A DNA stretch of 36,121 nucleotides from a virus. A program made the translations under genes and the position numbers. Location of the stretch: the IMG/VR virus record IMGVR_UViG_3300037294_000665, positions 1-36,121 of that record; one strand, written 5' to 3'. This document shows positions 14,896 through 22,921 of this stretch, in pieces. Below the pieces are notes generated by a model. The model was given only the letters and a program-made list of their open reading frames with translations. It made no database searches and was not told where the DNA came from. How positions within the stretch are numbered: the first letter of the stretch is position 1; every line of letters starts with the position of its first letter.

Positions 14896-16550
14896 TGCAA
14901 GAGAAAAAATCCACTCAAGATACATCCACCATCTTAGATGCCAGCGGCCGCCCATTTAAGCTCGATAAAGCCAAGTCCCTACAAACCGATGATGTGCGTT
15001 TAATGGGCCTAAAACGCACTTATAGCCAGCACCCCAGCAGTGGCCTTACTCCAGCCTCTGCCGCCAGTATTTTACAGGCGGCGGAGCAGGGCGATCTAAT
15101 CGCCCAATGTGAACTGGCAGAAGATATTGAAGAAAAAGACGGCCATCTCTATGCCGAGTTAGATAAACGCAAACGCGCCTTAATCGGGGTGGATTACCAC
15201 TTAGTGCCGCCCCGTAATCCCAGCACCCAAGAAAAAGCGGATACTGAATATCTGCAAGAAATGCTCGAGGAAGGCAACTGGATAAAGACCTTAATTAAAT
15301 CCATCAGTGATGCCATTCTAAAAGGCTTTAGCATGCATGAATTAGCCTGGACCCGAGAGCTAGGGGAATGGTTTGTGGAAGTACCTGAGTATCGCGATCC
15401 CTCCTGGTTTATGACTCACCCAGAGCGGCGTAATGAGCTGCGACTGCGAGATACCACAGATGAGGGCGCCGAGCTGTGGCCCTTCGGTTGGATAAAGCAT
15501 TTGCACTTAGCTAAATCAGGTTACATCAGCCGTGGTGGCCTAGTACGCCAGTTGATTTGGCCGTTTATTTTTAAAAATTACAGTGTGCGTGACTTAGCCG
15601 AGTTTCTTGAAATTTACGGTTTGCCTCTGCGCATAGGACAATACCCAGCAGGGGCCAACGATGATGAAAAGCGCGCCCTATTGCAAGCGGTCATGAGCAT
15701 AGGCCATAACGCCGGCGGCATTATGCCCAAAGGCATGGTGATGGACTTTCACAGCGCCGCCACAGGCCAAGCCGATCCCTTCGACTTGATGATGACCTGG
15801 GCCGAAAAAACCATGAGCAAGGTGATTTTGGGCGGCACACTTACCAGCCAAGCCGATGGTAAAAGCTCCACCAATGCCTTAGGCAATGTCCATAACGAAG
15901 TGCGCCAAGAGCTGCGTGATTCAGATCTTGCCCAAATCGCCGAAACCTTAACCCGCGACTTAGTGGCGCCCTTGTATGCGCTAAATTGTAAGAGTTACCA
16001 GAGCCATCGCCGTCACCCACGTTTGGTTTTTGATACCACAGAATCTGAAGATTTACGCGCCTTAGCCTATCCGCTGCGGGCGTTCGTCAGCATGGGCATG
16101 CAAATACCCCAGCAGTGGCTACATGAAAAGACCCGTATACCAAAGCCCGCCAATGGTGAAGCGGTATTGGCGATTCAAGAAGAGCAGCCAGGCCAAAGTG
16201 TGGAAACCGCCTTAGCCGCACTTGCTGCCAAAGATGCCGCTAAAAGTGCAGTCGAAACTAGAGCTGAAGCTAGAGCCGAAGTGATAGCCACGCAAACCGA
16301 TGCCATAGCCGCCAGAGATAACACGGATAAGCTTATCGACCAACTCGCCACCAATGCCGCGCCCCTCATGGCCCAGTTGATGAGTCCTGTGGCTGATGCG
16401 GTATTAAGTGCCACTAGCCTAGTCGAGCTTAGGCAGCAAATCCAAGGGTTGGAAACCGAGCTAGACAGTAAGGCATTAGAGAAACAAATGCAGTTAGCCA
16501 TAGCTGCTGCCTATTTGCTCGGCCAAGTAGAGTTGGAAGAGGGCGACTAA
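14895..16550 (+). CDS. Portal protein, DUF935 (Mu gp29-like)
   Basis: About 551 residues starting at ATG 14895. The core has the DUF935 features YAELDKRKRALIGVDYHLVP, SMHELAWTREL and the region around FLEIYGLPLRIGQYP and LGGTLTSQADGKSSTNALG. The portal forms the dodecameric ring at one head vertex through which DNA passes. The C-terminal 100 residues are alanine-rich coiled coil. An upstream TTG at 14886 is in frame but unnecessary. Confidence 0.9.
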   Translation: MQEKKSTQDTSTILDASGRPFKLDKAKSLQTDDVRLMGLKRTYSQHPSSGLTPASAASILQAAEQGDLIAQCELAEDIEEKDGHLYAELDKRKRALIGVDYHLVPPRNPSTQEKADTEYLQEMLEEGNWIKTLIKSISDAILKGFSMHELAWTRELGEWFVEVPEYRDPSWFMTHPERRNELRLRDTTDEGAELWPFGWIKHLHLAKSGYISRGGLVRQLIWPFIFKNYSVRDLAEFLEIYGLPLRIGQYPAGANDDEKRALLQAVMSIGHNAGGIMPKGMVMDFHSAATGQADPFDLMMTWAEKTMSKVILGGTLTSQADGKSSTNALGNVHNEVRQELRDSDLAQIAETLTRDLVAPLYALNCKSYQSHRRHPRLVFDTTESEDLRALAYPLRAFVSMGMQIPQQWLHEKTRIPKPANGEAVLAIQEEQPGQSVETALAALAAKDAAKSAVETRAEARAEVIATQTDAIAARDNTDKLIDQLATNAAPLMAQLMSPVADAVLSATSLVELRQQIQGLETELDSKALEKQMQLAIAAAYLLGQVELEEGD

Positions 16551-18029
16551 GTGGCCATCCCTAAGACTCAATACGGTAATGTGCCTTTTGCACAGGCCAT
16601 TGCCCATTTCAGATCTAAAATAACCCAGCCCACTGAGCGCTGGGCAGATGTCTGGGGCGAGGCCCATAATCGCGCTTTTATGGTCGCAGGCGCCATGAAA
16701 AAGGCGTTACTCAAAGACTTATATACCTTGGTTGATGATGCTATTGCCCGTGGCGTTAGTCTAAATCGTTTTCAGCAAGAGTTTGCCAGCACGGCAGCTA
16801 AACACGGCTGGGACTATACAGGCCCTGAGCCGTGGCGGGCGCGGGTGATTTACGACACCAATTTACGCCAAAGTTACAATGCGGGGCGCGAGGCACAAAT
16901 GCAGGCCGCCATAGCCCGCCGCCCCTATGGCCTATACCAGCACGGTGACTCCTTGCACCCAAGGGAAATGCACCTCAAATGGCATGACATGGTATTGCCC
17001 TTAGATGATCCTTGGTGGCAAACCCACAGCCCTTCAAACGGCTACGGCTGCAAGTGTAAGAAGTACAGTTTGAGTGAAGCAGAGCTTACCCGCCGTGGCC
17101 TGTCTGTATCGACAGCGCCTAAGATAGAGTATCGCGATTATATTGATAAACTCACAGGGGAAATCATACCTGTGCCTAAAGGCATAGACCCAGGCTTTGA
17201 TTACCGCCCAAGCTCACTAAAGCAGGCCAATACTAAGCTGCGCTCCCAAACTAAAAAGGCGGAAAAACAAAAAACAGCTAAGCAGCCGGTTAGCAATCAA
17301 CCCAGCCCGAGGATCATAGATAGCGTCTTTAGCACCCTAAAAGGCGTGGATGCTAAAAGCTTATCTATGCTCTTAAATCAGCTGGAAGCAGAGCCACAGC
17401 AATTATTAACCCAGTACATGGCGGCCAAAAATACTAAGACCTTATTTGTTAAACAAACCGAAATGGGCAAGAGTCAACGCGCCGATGCCATAAAGCATGA
17501 GGTGGCCGAATACTTAGCCATAGACCCCCAGCAAGCCAGGTTCATGTATTACAGTTCTCGCGCTAGCCGTGTTAACGGTTTTACCGCTAAAAGGTGGCAG
17601 CACATAGTGATAAAAGGCAGCACCAAGACGCAATTTTCACGCATTAATATGGCTAAAATTAAGCAAGCCGCCACTGAGGTCATCACCACGGCCCGCACTA
17701 ATATCGGCGGCGACAGCTTCTATGGCCGTGGCAATAACGCCTTATTGAATCGCCATTGGAGTGTGTCCCACAGGGTAAATCAATTGGAAGGGGATAGCGG
17801 CCGCGTACTGGCAACCTGGGCCCATGAGCTGGGCCATCAAATACATTTTAACGGCGGCGAAATAGACTTAAGCCCCTTTGGCTTTGTATCTCGATATGGT
17901 ATGACTAATCATTATGAAGTCTTTGCAGAATGGTTTGCCGCTTGGCTATTCGCCCCCAATGAGGTTAAACGCTATAACCCCGCACTGGCAGCGGCCATAG
18001 TCAGCACCATTAAACAGGCCATTAACTAG
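16551..18029 (+). CDS. Mu F-like head morphogenesis protein with C-terminal HEXXH domain
   Basis: The 492-residue protein starts at GTG immediately after the portal stop. Residues 1-215 are a Phage_Mu_F (SPP1 gp7) head morphogenesis domain: ARVIYDTNLRQSYNAGREAQ, then HPREMHLKWHDMVLPLDDPWW and SPSNGYGCKCK. After a linker (about 220-260), the C-terminal part has a zinc-metallopeptidase signature HELGH (425-429), with glutamates at 456 and 460 (HYEVFAEWF) as possible third ligand. Such fusions place an enzyme on or in the virion, so this domain might be ejected with DNA into the host. The substrate is unknown; gpF-family fusions to ADP-ribosyltransferases are known, but the metallopeptidase type is less described. 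Confidence 0.85.
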   Translation: MAIPKTQYGNVPFAQAIAHFRSKITQPTERWADVWGEAHNRAFMVAGAMKKALLKDLYTLVDDAIARGVSLNRFQQEFASTAAKHGWDYTGPEPWRARVIYDTNLRQSYNAGREAQMQAAIARRPYGLYQHGDSLHPREMHLKWHDMVLPLDDPWWQTHSPSNGYGCKCKKYSLSEAELTRRGLSVSTAPKIEYRDYIDKLTGEIIPVPKGIDPGFDYRPSSLKQANTKLRSQTKKAEKQKTAKQPVSNQPSPRIIDSVFSTLKGVDAKSLSMLLNQLEAEPQQLLTQYMAAKNTKTLFVKQTEMGKSQRADAIKHEVAEYLAIDPQQARFMYYSSRASRVNGFTAKRWQHIVIKGSTKTQFSRINMAKIKQAATEVITTARTNIGGDSFYGRGNNALLNRHWSVSHRVNQLEGDSGRVLATWAHELGHQIHFNGGEIDLSPFGFVSRYGMTNHYEVFAEWFAAWLFAPNEVKRYNPALAAAIVSTIKQAIN

Positions 18030-18078
18030 GCTTTTAAACAAGCCGCCACTCGTTAAACGCCCGTTAACTGCCGTTTAC
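18010..18078. repeat. Phased TTAAAC-type motifs between gpF and next gene
   Basis: TTAAAC or close variants occur near 18010, 18022, 18033, 18053, 18063 and 18073, at spacings of 10-12 bp or twice that. The first copies are in the end of the gpF gene and the rest are intergenic. Similar phased arrays occur at 20350-20387 and 26257-26286. Confidence 0.4.
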
Positions 18079-18095
18079 AAAATTAGGATTTTGTT

Positions 18096-18299
18096 ATGAC
18101 CCAGAGTCGATTAGCCCAAGCTGAAGCCCTGCTAGCCGCGCCGCTAACTTTAGCTGCGCTGCGCCAATACCAAGAGCTAGCATCCCACACTGACGATGCC
18201 GAGATTGAGCAGATACTCGATCTTGCCTCGGCCTTTTTCGTAGCCGCCTCAGCCGATGACGCCTTATTTGCCGAGGCCATAGCACAGGACCTTATCTAA
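18096..18299 (+). CDS. Small alanine-rich hypothetical protein
   Basis: The 67-residue acidic helical protein (TQSRLAQAEALLAAPLTLAA; DAEIEQILDLASAFFVAAS) lies between gpF and gpG and shares its last base with the gpG start (TAATG). AGGATTTTGTT precedes the ATG. The function is unknown; a small head-assembly role is possible from position. Confidence 0.65.
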   Translation: MTQSRLAQAEALLAAPLTLAALRQYQELASHTDDAEIEQILDLASAFFVAASADDALFAEAIAQDLI

Positions 18300-18751
18300 T
18301 GACGGCCCGCATTAGCATTGAGTCAAGCCAACTGCATAGCATGATAGAGCTATTGCAAGGCTTGCAGGATAAAACCACGCAGCTTGAGCCGGTAATGGAG
18401 GACATAGGCGAATACCTACTATTGGCACATCAAGAACGTAACGCTAAAGCCATAGCACCGGACGGAACCCCTTGGGCTCCACTGTCCAGCACTACTCAGA
18501 CCTTAAAGCCGCGCCATCAAACAGCGCCACTGCGCTTAAACGATATTCTGCTTAATCAACTCATCTACCAAGCGGATGATAGCGGTCTAGAATTTGGTTC
18601 AAACATGATCTACGCCGCCATGCAGCACTTTGGCGGCACCACATCGCCAAAAAGCATGATCCCCAACAAAGCTATACCCGCAAGGGAGTTTATTGGGGTA
18701 TCAGGGGAAGATGAAGAATCTATCTTGGAGATCTTGAAAGGTTATTTTTAA
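18299..18751 (+). CDS. Phage virion morphogenesis protein gpG (first copy)
   Basis: The 150-residue protein has the gpG/virion morphogenesis pattern: APDGTPWAPLSSTTQ, the repeated-strand region, YAAMQHFGGT and the end REFIGVSGEDEESILEILKGY. Mu gpG is a tail-head completion or virion-assembly factor. A second related gene follows. Confidence 0.85.
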   Translation: MTARISIESSQLHSMIELLQGLQDKTTQLEPVMEDIGEYLLLAHQERNAKAIAPDGTPWAPLSSTTQTLKPRHQTAPLRLNDILLNQLIYQADDSGLEFGSNMIYAAMQHFGGTTSPKSMIPNKAIPAREFIGVSGEDEESILEILKGYF

Positions 18752-18897
18752 GGGGTTGGCTCAGGTTCTGGTTTAAATTTAAAACCTAAATCTAGTATGC
18801 CCTTTACTAGAGCCTCGCTCCTTAATGTTTCGCAAAGAGTGGCTACGTTACAGAAAGCGCAATACCAAGTGTTTGAAGGCAAGTTAAGAGGGCAGGT

Positions 18898-19332
18898 ATG
18901 CGCAAGATTGATATCACCTTTAGCAGTGGCACTGTAATGCAGGTGCTGACTAGCTTGATCGAATGGCTCGATGATTTAAGCGAGCCGATGAACGATATCG
19001 CCGCTGTGCTCGAATCGGCCACCGAATCAGCATTTGAAGCAGAGGCCGATCCCGCCACAGGTCAAGCATGGGCATCGCTCAGTGATGCCTACCTTAAGGC
19101 CAAGCTTCAACGTCAGGGCGGTAAGATATTACAGATGAGTGCTGGCGGGTTAGCCGCCAGCGTGACTGCCGAAAGTGACGACTTCTGGGCCGCCATCCAC
19201 CAGTCCGGTGGCACAGATGATATGCCCACAGGCCCAGCGGATATTCCTGCGCGTCCATATCTTGGTGTAAGCACTGATGATGAGCAATCTATGCTAAGTC
19301 TATTATCTGGTTGCTTAGTTCTGGTATCTTAA
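18898..19332 (+). CDS. Second gpG-like virion morphogenesis protein
   Basis: The 144-residue protein repeats the gpG architecture: DPATGQAWASLSDAYLKAK, LQMSAGGLAASVTAES, IHQSGGTDD and IPARPYLGVSTDDEQSMLSLL. The first gpG gene is only distantly similar, so this is an old duplication or an acquired paralogue. The C-terminus (GCLVLVS) looks foreign: it runs 18 bases into the 3' end of the inverted AbiC-like gene, which suggests the original 3' end was replaced when the cargo arrived. AGAGGGCAGGT precedes the ATG. Confidence 0.75.
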   Translation: MRKIDITFSSGTVMQVLTSLIEWLDDLSEPMNDIAAVLESATESAFEAEADPATGQAWASLSDAYLKAKLQRQGGKILQMSAGGLAASVTAESDDFWAAIHQSGGTDDMPTGPADIPARPYLGVSTDDEQSMLSLLSGCLVLVS

Positions 19333-20226
19333 ATTGACTACTAAGGAGTTTATCTTCCCTAGTTCGTTTGCAATCGCTTCTGTCCAAAATATGTCTTGGA
19401 ATGGTTTCAGCATTTTTCTTGCTTCATCTAAATATATTGGAGCTAAATCAGGGCTATTTGAAAGTTCATGATACTTAATAACGATATTAGAGAATTGCTT
19501 TAAAATGTTTTCAAGTTCTTGCCATTGTGCTGCAGCACTGATGTCTGTTGAATCGTCATAATTATTTTTAAGGAATATTTTGAGGTCCTCAGATCTTTGT
19601 GCATTCCAAGCAGAAGACTCATATATGATATTGTAAACACTAACTTGCCTTATCGAATCCCCTTTTTTAAATCCTGAAGGGGCAATACGCATCAAAATGT
19701 TGTATAGGTCATTAGTGATAAATAAAGGTATATGTATTAGAGATTGATATTGTGCTCTTAAGTCAACCATTAATCGCATTATCTCATTGAGTTGTGCCTC
19801 ATTTTTGAGATGTGTCACTTGATCTTGCATTGCCCGCCGACTAAGTGCCGTTTCATCTTTGGTCTCAGCTAGTTCTTGGCGGGTAAGGGCGAGTTCTTGT
19901 CTCGATAATGCTAGTTCATTCATTTGAAGTTTCAGTGACCAAATCAGTAGCGCTACAGTTGCAAAGCCTAAGATTGGATTCAGTACGCCACCCAGAAAGT
20001 CGCCAAATGCACCGAAGTCTGCTTGATTGCCAAAGCCCAGCTCTAGACGATAGCCAAAATTAAAATAGTAAAATGCGAGAAGTGACAATGAAATGCTGCC
20101 CAGTACGGCAAACAGCCACTTGAATGAAATGGCCTTGTCGCCTTGGTCGCTCTTAGCTGTATCAGAGCCAGCATTAACAGGATCTGTTGCCGTTGAGTTG
20201 GCTATCGAGGGGGGATTGGTTGTCAT
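19315..20226 (-). CDS. AbiC-like abortive infection membrane protein (putative)
   Basis: Starting at ATG 20226 the protein is 303 residues. It has two transmembrane helices (36-55 and about 78-98) with the phrase FGDFLGGVLNPILGF (74-88), then a coiled coil with heptad-like repeats ELALSRQELALTRQELAET (104-122). This TM-TM-coiled-coil layout is typical of the putative phage abortive infection proteins related to lactococcal AbiC. A longer start at 20286 adds 20 residues without a ribosome-binding site. It is AT-rich, points against the phage operons and sits with a nuclease-like gene, fitting a defence cargo. The trigger and mechanism are unknown. Confidence 0.6.
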   Translation of the reverse strand: MTTNPPSIANSTATDPVNAGSDTAKSDQGDKAISFKWLFAVLGSISLSLLAFYYFNFGYRLELGFGNQADFGAFGDFLGGVLNPILGFATVALLIWSLKLQMNELALSRQELALTRQELAETKDETALSRRAMQDQVTHLKNEAQLNEIMRLMVDLRAQYQSLIHIPLFITNDLYNILMRIAPSGFKKGDSIRQVSVYNIIYESSAWNAQRSEDLKIFLKNNYDDSTDISAAAQWQELENILKQFSNIVIKYHELSNSPDLAPIYLDEARKMLKPFQDIFWTEAIANELGKINSLVVNLRYQN

Positions 20227-20286
20227 CTGCCGTCCATGGTTTAAAAATAAAGACGCTATTCTAAGGCGATAAGCTGCGAAGCACAA

Positions 20287-20442
20287 AGCCCTAAAACACG
20301 ATTTAAGCGCTTTAGCTTTTAATTGGGTAAACGACTTACCCTAAACTCGTTTAAACGCTTTAACAAGTATTTAAACAGGTTTTAAACTGGGTTATGCTCG
20401 ATAGATCTATCTAAAAAGACAAATAACTAAGCGAGAAGTAAT
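20287..20442. promoter_or_regulatory. Divergent control region of second cargo block
   Basis: This spacer separates the AbiC-like and nuclease-like genes. It holds a 6-bp inverted repeat GGGTAA/TTACCC (20325-20330, 20336-20341), the palindrome CGTTTAAACG (20348-20357) and TTTAAAC words at 20350, 20370 and 20381. A candidate plus-strand promoter is TTAAAC (20371-20376), 16 bases, TATGCT (20393-20398), which is weak. Divergent promoters and a shared regulator are likely but unproven. Confidence 0.4.
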
Positions 20443-21564
20443 ATGAATCGGGACGAAGTCATTCAACGCTATCTTGAGCTAAATGAGTTAATTGTTGATT
20501 ACGAATACCACCCCTGTCCTTGCGAAGCGCACAAAGAAATTAGGTTGCGTAGTTTTGGTGGTGGTAAACATTATGTTTATCAATGCACTTTGTGCGGAGA
20601 GCAAAGGGGGGGCTCATTAAAAAAGAGCGATGCCTTAAATATATTGGATGGAAGTGAGCCGAAAAATTTTGATCCAAAGCTTGAAGAAATAATACGTGAT
20701 CGTATTTCATTAAGAATTAAGGATGGAGTTAATATTCGTAATGAAATTCGCGAATTAGAACGTAAATTATCAGGAGAGGATGAAAGTGACCATGGTAATT
20801 CAAGTTTTGTAGAGGAATATACAAAGAACAAAAAGAAATTTGAGAAATCACTTGCTGCGATAAAAGATGAATTGATTGAAAATGTTGGAGAAGAAGTTGC
20901 AGTTAGATTTTTAACAGATGCAATAGTCTCTATTAGGAAAAAACAATACTTAGTAAATGTTCAATCAGCAGACCGCTTTACTTGTGAAGAGGAGCTTAAA
21001 CGATGGCTTGTTAAATATCTTTCGGAAGATTTTGATATTTTCCCTGAAGTCTGGGGGCATCATCAATTTGAGAATGTTAACGTTCGAATTGATTATGTTG
21101 CTTTTCCCAAGCAACACCTTATAGATAAAGGTTTTTGTGCGGAGCCATTTGGAATTGAGGTCAAATATTTCAGCCAAGAAAATGGTTTTACTAGAAAAAC
21201 AAGCAGGGGCTTTTGGCAAACTATTTCATATAATGACTGTTGGTTTGAACTAAATCAGCATAAAAAAAAGTTAAAGTTTAGTTTGCTTTTCTCTAATTTA
21301 GCTTTTGAATCTGAGATGAGATTAGTTAGGAATTACGGATATAACACTGAAAATGATCTTATGGAATGGAAAGGAATGCTTCACTTAGCTAATCATGCAA
21401 ATGTTGGTTTACTAGGTGTTTATGGTGATAAAAATAGCTGTTTGTCTTGGACTATAAAATTTGCAGGTGGCGTTTATTTCGGTGCCAGTAAAAGGCCTGG
21501 CCAGATTGACTTTAGACTTTCTAATCCAAATGTAATTAATAACGTAAGGATCGGTAATTTTTAA
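20443..21564 (+). CDS. Zinc-ribbon, PD-(D/E)XK nuclease-like protein
   Basis: The 373-residue protein starts with a four-cysteine zinc ribbon, CPC (25-27) and CTLC (48-51). Residues 75-150 are charged and probably coiled. The C-terminal half shows a PD-(D/E)XK arrangement: E183 in EEELKRWL, D217 in RIDYVAF, E239 and K241 in GIEVKYF, and Q259 with Y263 in FWQTISY. This fits nucleases of restriction or repair type. It is AT-rich, divergent from the AbiC-like gene and immediately upstream of the protease operon's element. A DNA-cleaving defence role is likely but the assignment rests on motifs only. GCGAGAAGTAAT precedes the ATG. Confidence 0.6.
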   Translation: MNRDEVIQRYLELNELIVDYEYHPCPCEAHKEIRLRSFGGGKHYVYQCTLCGEQRGGSLKKSDALNILDGSEPKNFDPKLEEIIRDRISLRIKDGVNIRNEIRELERKLSGEDESDHGNSSFVEEYTKNKKKFEKSLAAIKDELIENVGEEVAVRFLTDAIVSIRKKQYLVNVQSADRFTCEEELKRWLVKYLSEDFDIFPEVWGHHQFENVNVRIDYVAFPKQHLIDKGFCAEPFGIEVKYFSQENGFTRKTSRGFWQTISYNDCWFELNQHKKKLKFSLLFSNLAFESEMRLVRNYGYNTENDLMEWKGMLHLANHANVGLLGVYGDKNSCLSWTIKFAGGVYFGASKRPGQIDFRLSNPNVINNVRIGNF

Positions 21565-21584
21565 TTAAAATTATACTAGCTTAA

Positions 21585-21599
21585 TGAAGCTATGCTTCA
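21585..21599. other. Short perfect hairpin after nuclease-like gene
   Basis: TGAAGC and GCTTCA pair across TAT. No T-tract follows, so it is not an obvious intrinsic terminator; it could be a 3' stabilising hairpin. Confidence 0.35.
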
Positions 21600-21616
21600 C
21601 GGGCTACTTATCGACC

Positions 21617-21642
21617 AATCCCGAAATCTTTCCTATCCGCTA
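21617..21642 (+). promoter_or_regulatory. Shared 26-bp element upstream of protease I (copy 2)
   Basis: The element begins AATCCCGAAA, ends ATCCGCTA and differs from the copy at 10899-10924 at two positions. It ends 55 bases before the protease ATG, nearly the same spacing as copy 1. Location corresponds to Mu PI. The flanking bases are unrelated, so it is a discrete conserved element. Confidence 0.6.
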
Positions 21643-21665
21643 GCGAGTCGAGCGAGATCATTATA

Positions 21666-21697
21666 GGCACTCCAATGTTATTGAGAGTGCCTTTTTT
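21666..21697 (+). terminator. Intrinsic terminator hairpin abutting protease I start
   Basis: GGCACTC (21666-21672) pairs with GAGTGCC (21685-21691), and CAAT/ATTG extend the stem with one bulged A and a GTT loop. Six T (21692-21697) follow and end exactly at the ATG. The stem sequence is unrelated to that at 10937-10968, but the arrangement is the same. Confidence 0.75.
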
Positions 21698-22921
21698 ATG
21701 TCTGCTACTTCCAGTGCTTTGGGCTTTGCCGCCCTTAGTCGTCAACTCAACAGTGATAGCCAAACAAGTTTAGTACTTGGCGAGGACGGTTACATTCAGG
21801 CCCTGCCTGATGGGGCCTTTGCTGCTGTGGATGGCAGGCCACTGGATGTAAAAGGCGGTAAGTGGTTAATGGACAGGGAAGCGTTCGCGGCCCTGCAAGC
21901 AAATACCCCCCATCAAGCCGGTGATCTGGTCATAGACTACGAACACCAAACCTTAAACAAGGACAGCAACGGCCAGCCTGCGCCTGCTGCTGGCTGGTTT
22001 AACATCACTGACGTGCAATATCGTGAGGGTAAAGGCTTATTCATTAAGCCGCGCTTTACCGATAACGCCACCGCGTTTTTATCGGCCAAAGAATATAAGT
22101 ATTTCAGCTTAGTCTTTGGTTACGACACCCAAAGCGGGCGCCCCCAGTACATACATTCAGCCGCGTTAACCAATCGGCCAGCCCTGGATGGCCTGCTACC
22201 TCTAGCGCAGCTAACCGCTGCAATGGGCGCAAGGCTGCCTGCGGAAGCAAACACCCTAAAAACCACTCTCACTCAATTGTCTGCAACGCCGTTAAACAAC
22301 GCGGTTAATCCCACCCAACTGGAGGAATTCCATGTGAACCCATTACTTAAAAAGCTTATGGCAGCCCTTGGTATCGAGGTGGCAGAAGATGCCACTGTGC
22401 TGAGCGCTGACCAAGAAACGGCGGCATTGTCGGCCCTGGATGAGTTAACCACTGCGGCGGCCAGTGTCGATGGTTTAAACCAAAAATTAGCCGTGCTCAC
22501 GGCTAAAGATACCCAGCAGGGCAATATTCCTGCTGGGCAAGTGGATTTAAGCCAGTTTGTCCCTGTTGCCACAGTCGATGCCATGCGTGAGCAACTTGCC
22601 AGCTTAAGTGCGCAAAATGGTCAGCTGACCATAGAGCAATCAGTTAAGCAGGCACTGGATGAAGGGCGGGTGCTGGCCTGTGAGCAAGACTACCTAATAC
22701 TGCTAGGAAAACAGCAAGGCTTTGCGGCGCTAACGGCGCACTTAGCCAGCCGTAATCCCATTAATGCACTAACCCGAGTGCAGACCAATACAGTGGTAAA
22801 GCCCACGGATAAATCAGCTCTGGCGGTATTAAGCGCCGAGGAAAAACACATGGCCGATGCTTGGGGAATGTCCTATGACGACTTCGCCAAGGCAAAAGCT
22901 GACGATGCCAACGCCAACTAG
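21698..22921 (+). CDS. Mu I-like head maturation protease, with scaffold region
   Basis: The 407-residue protein has an N-terminal Mu I-like protease domain (about residues 1-175): LVIDYEHQTLNKDSNGQPAPAAGWF, GLFIKPRFTDNA, YKYFSLVFGYD and HSAALTNRPALDGL. The C-terminal half is helical and acidic, the scaffold. In Mu, protease I processes the scaffold and capsid, and the shorter protein Z is made from an in-frame internal start; the same arrangement is visible here at 22334. The ATG follows the terminator T-tract, so the ribosome-binding site is poor (GAGAG about 15 bases upstream). Confidence 0.88.
   Translation: MSATSSALGFAALSRQLNSDSQTSLVLGEDGYIQALPDGAFAAVDGRPLDVKGGKWLMDREAFAALQANTPHQAGDLVIDYEHQTLNKDSNGQPAPAAGWFNITDVQYREGKGLFIKPRFTDNATAFLSAKEYKYFSLVFGYDTQSGRPQYIHSAALTNRPALDGLLPLAQLTAAMGARLPAEANTLKTTLTQLSATPLNNAVNPTQLEEFHVNPLLKKLMAALGIEVAEDATVLSADQETAALSALDELTTAAASVDGLNQKLAVLTAKDTQQGNIPAGQVDLSQFVPVATVDAMREQLASLSAQNGQLTIEQSVKQALDEGRVLACEQDYLILLGKQQGFAALTAHLASRNPINALTRVQTNTVVKPTDKSALAVLSAEEKHMADAWGMSYDDFAKAKADDANAN
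22334..22921 (+). CDS. Internal in-frame scaffold protein Z
   Basis: A GTG at 22334 is in frame with the protease gene and has GGAGGA (22321-22326) eight bases before it. Translation from it gives about 195 residues beginning MNPLLKKLMAALG, containing the coiled, acidic scaffold region. This mirrors Mu, where gpZ is the C-terminal part of gpI made from an internal start. The strong ribosome-binding site inside the coding sequence is direct evidence; expression is inferred. Confidence 0.7.
   Translation: MNPLLKKLMAALGIEVAEDATVLSADQETAALSALDELTTAAASVDGLNQKLAVLTAKDTQQGNIPAGQVDLSQFVPVATVDAMREQLASLSAQNGQLTIEQSVKQALDEGRVLACEQDYLILLGKQQGFAALTAHLASRNPINALTRVQTNTVVKPTDKSALAVLSAEEKHMADAWGMSYDDFAKAKADDANAN

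Noticed and set aside
18752-18897. Short reading frames between the two gpG-like genes
   Set aside because: They are no more than about 46 codons, lack clear ribosome-binding sites and show no similarity to gpG; I see no gene there.
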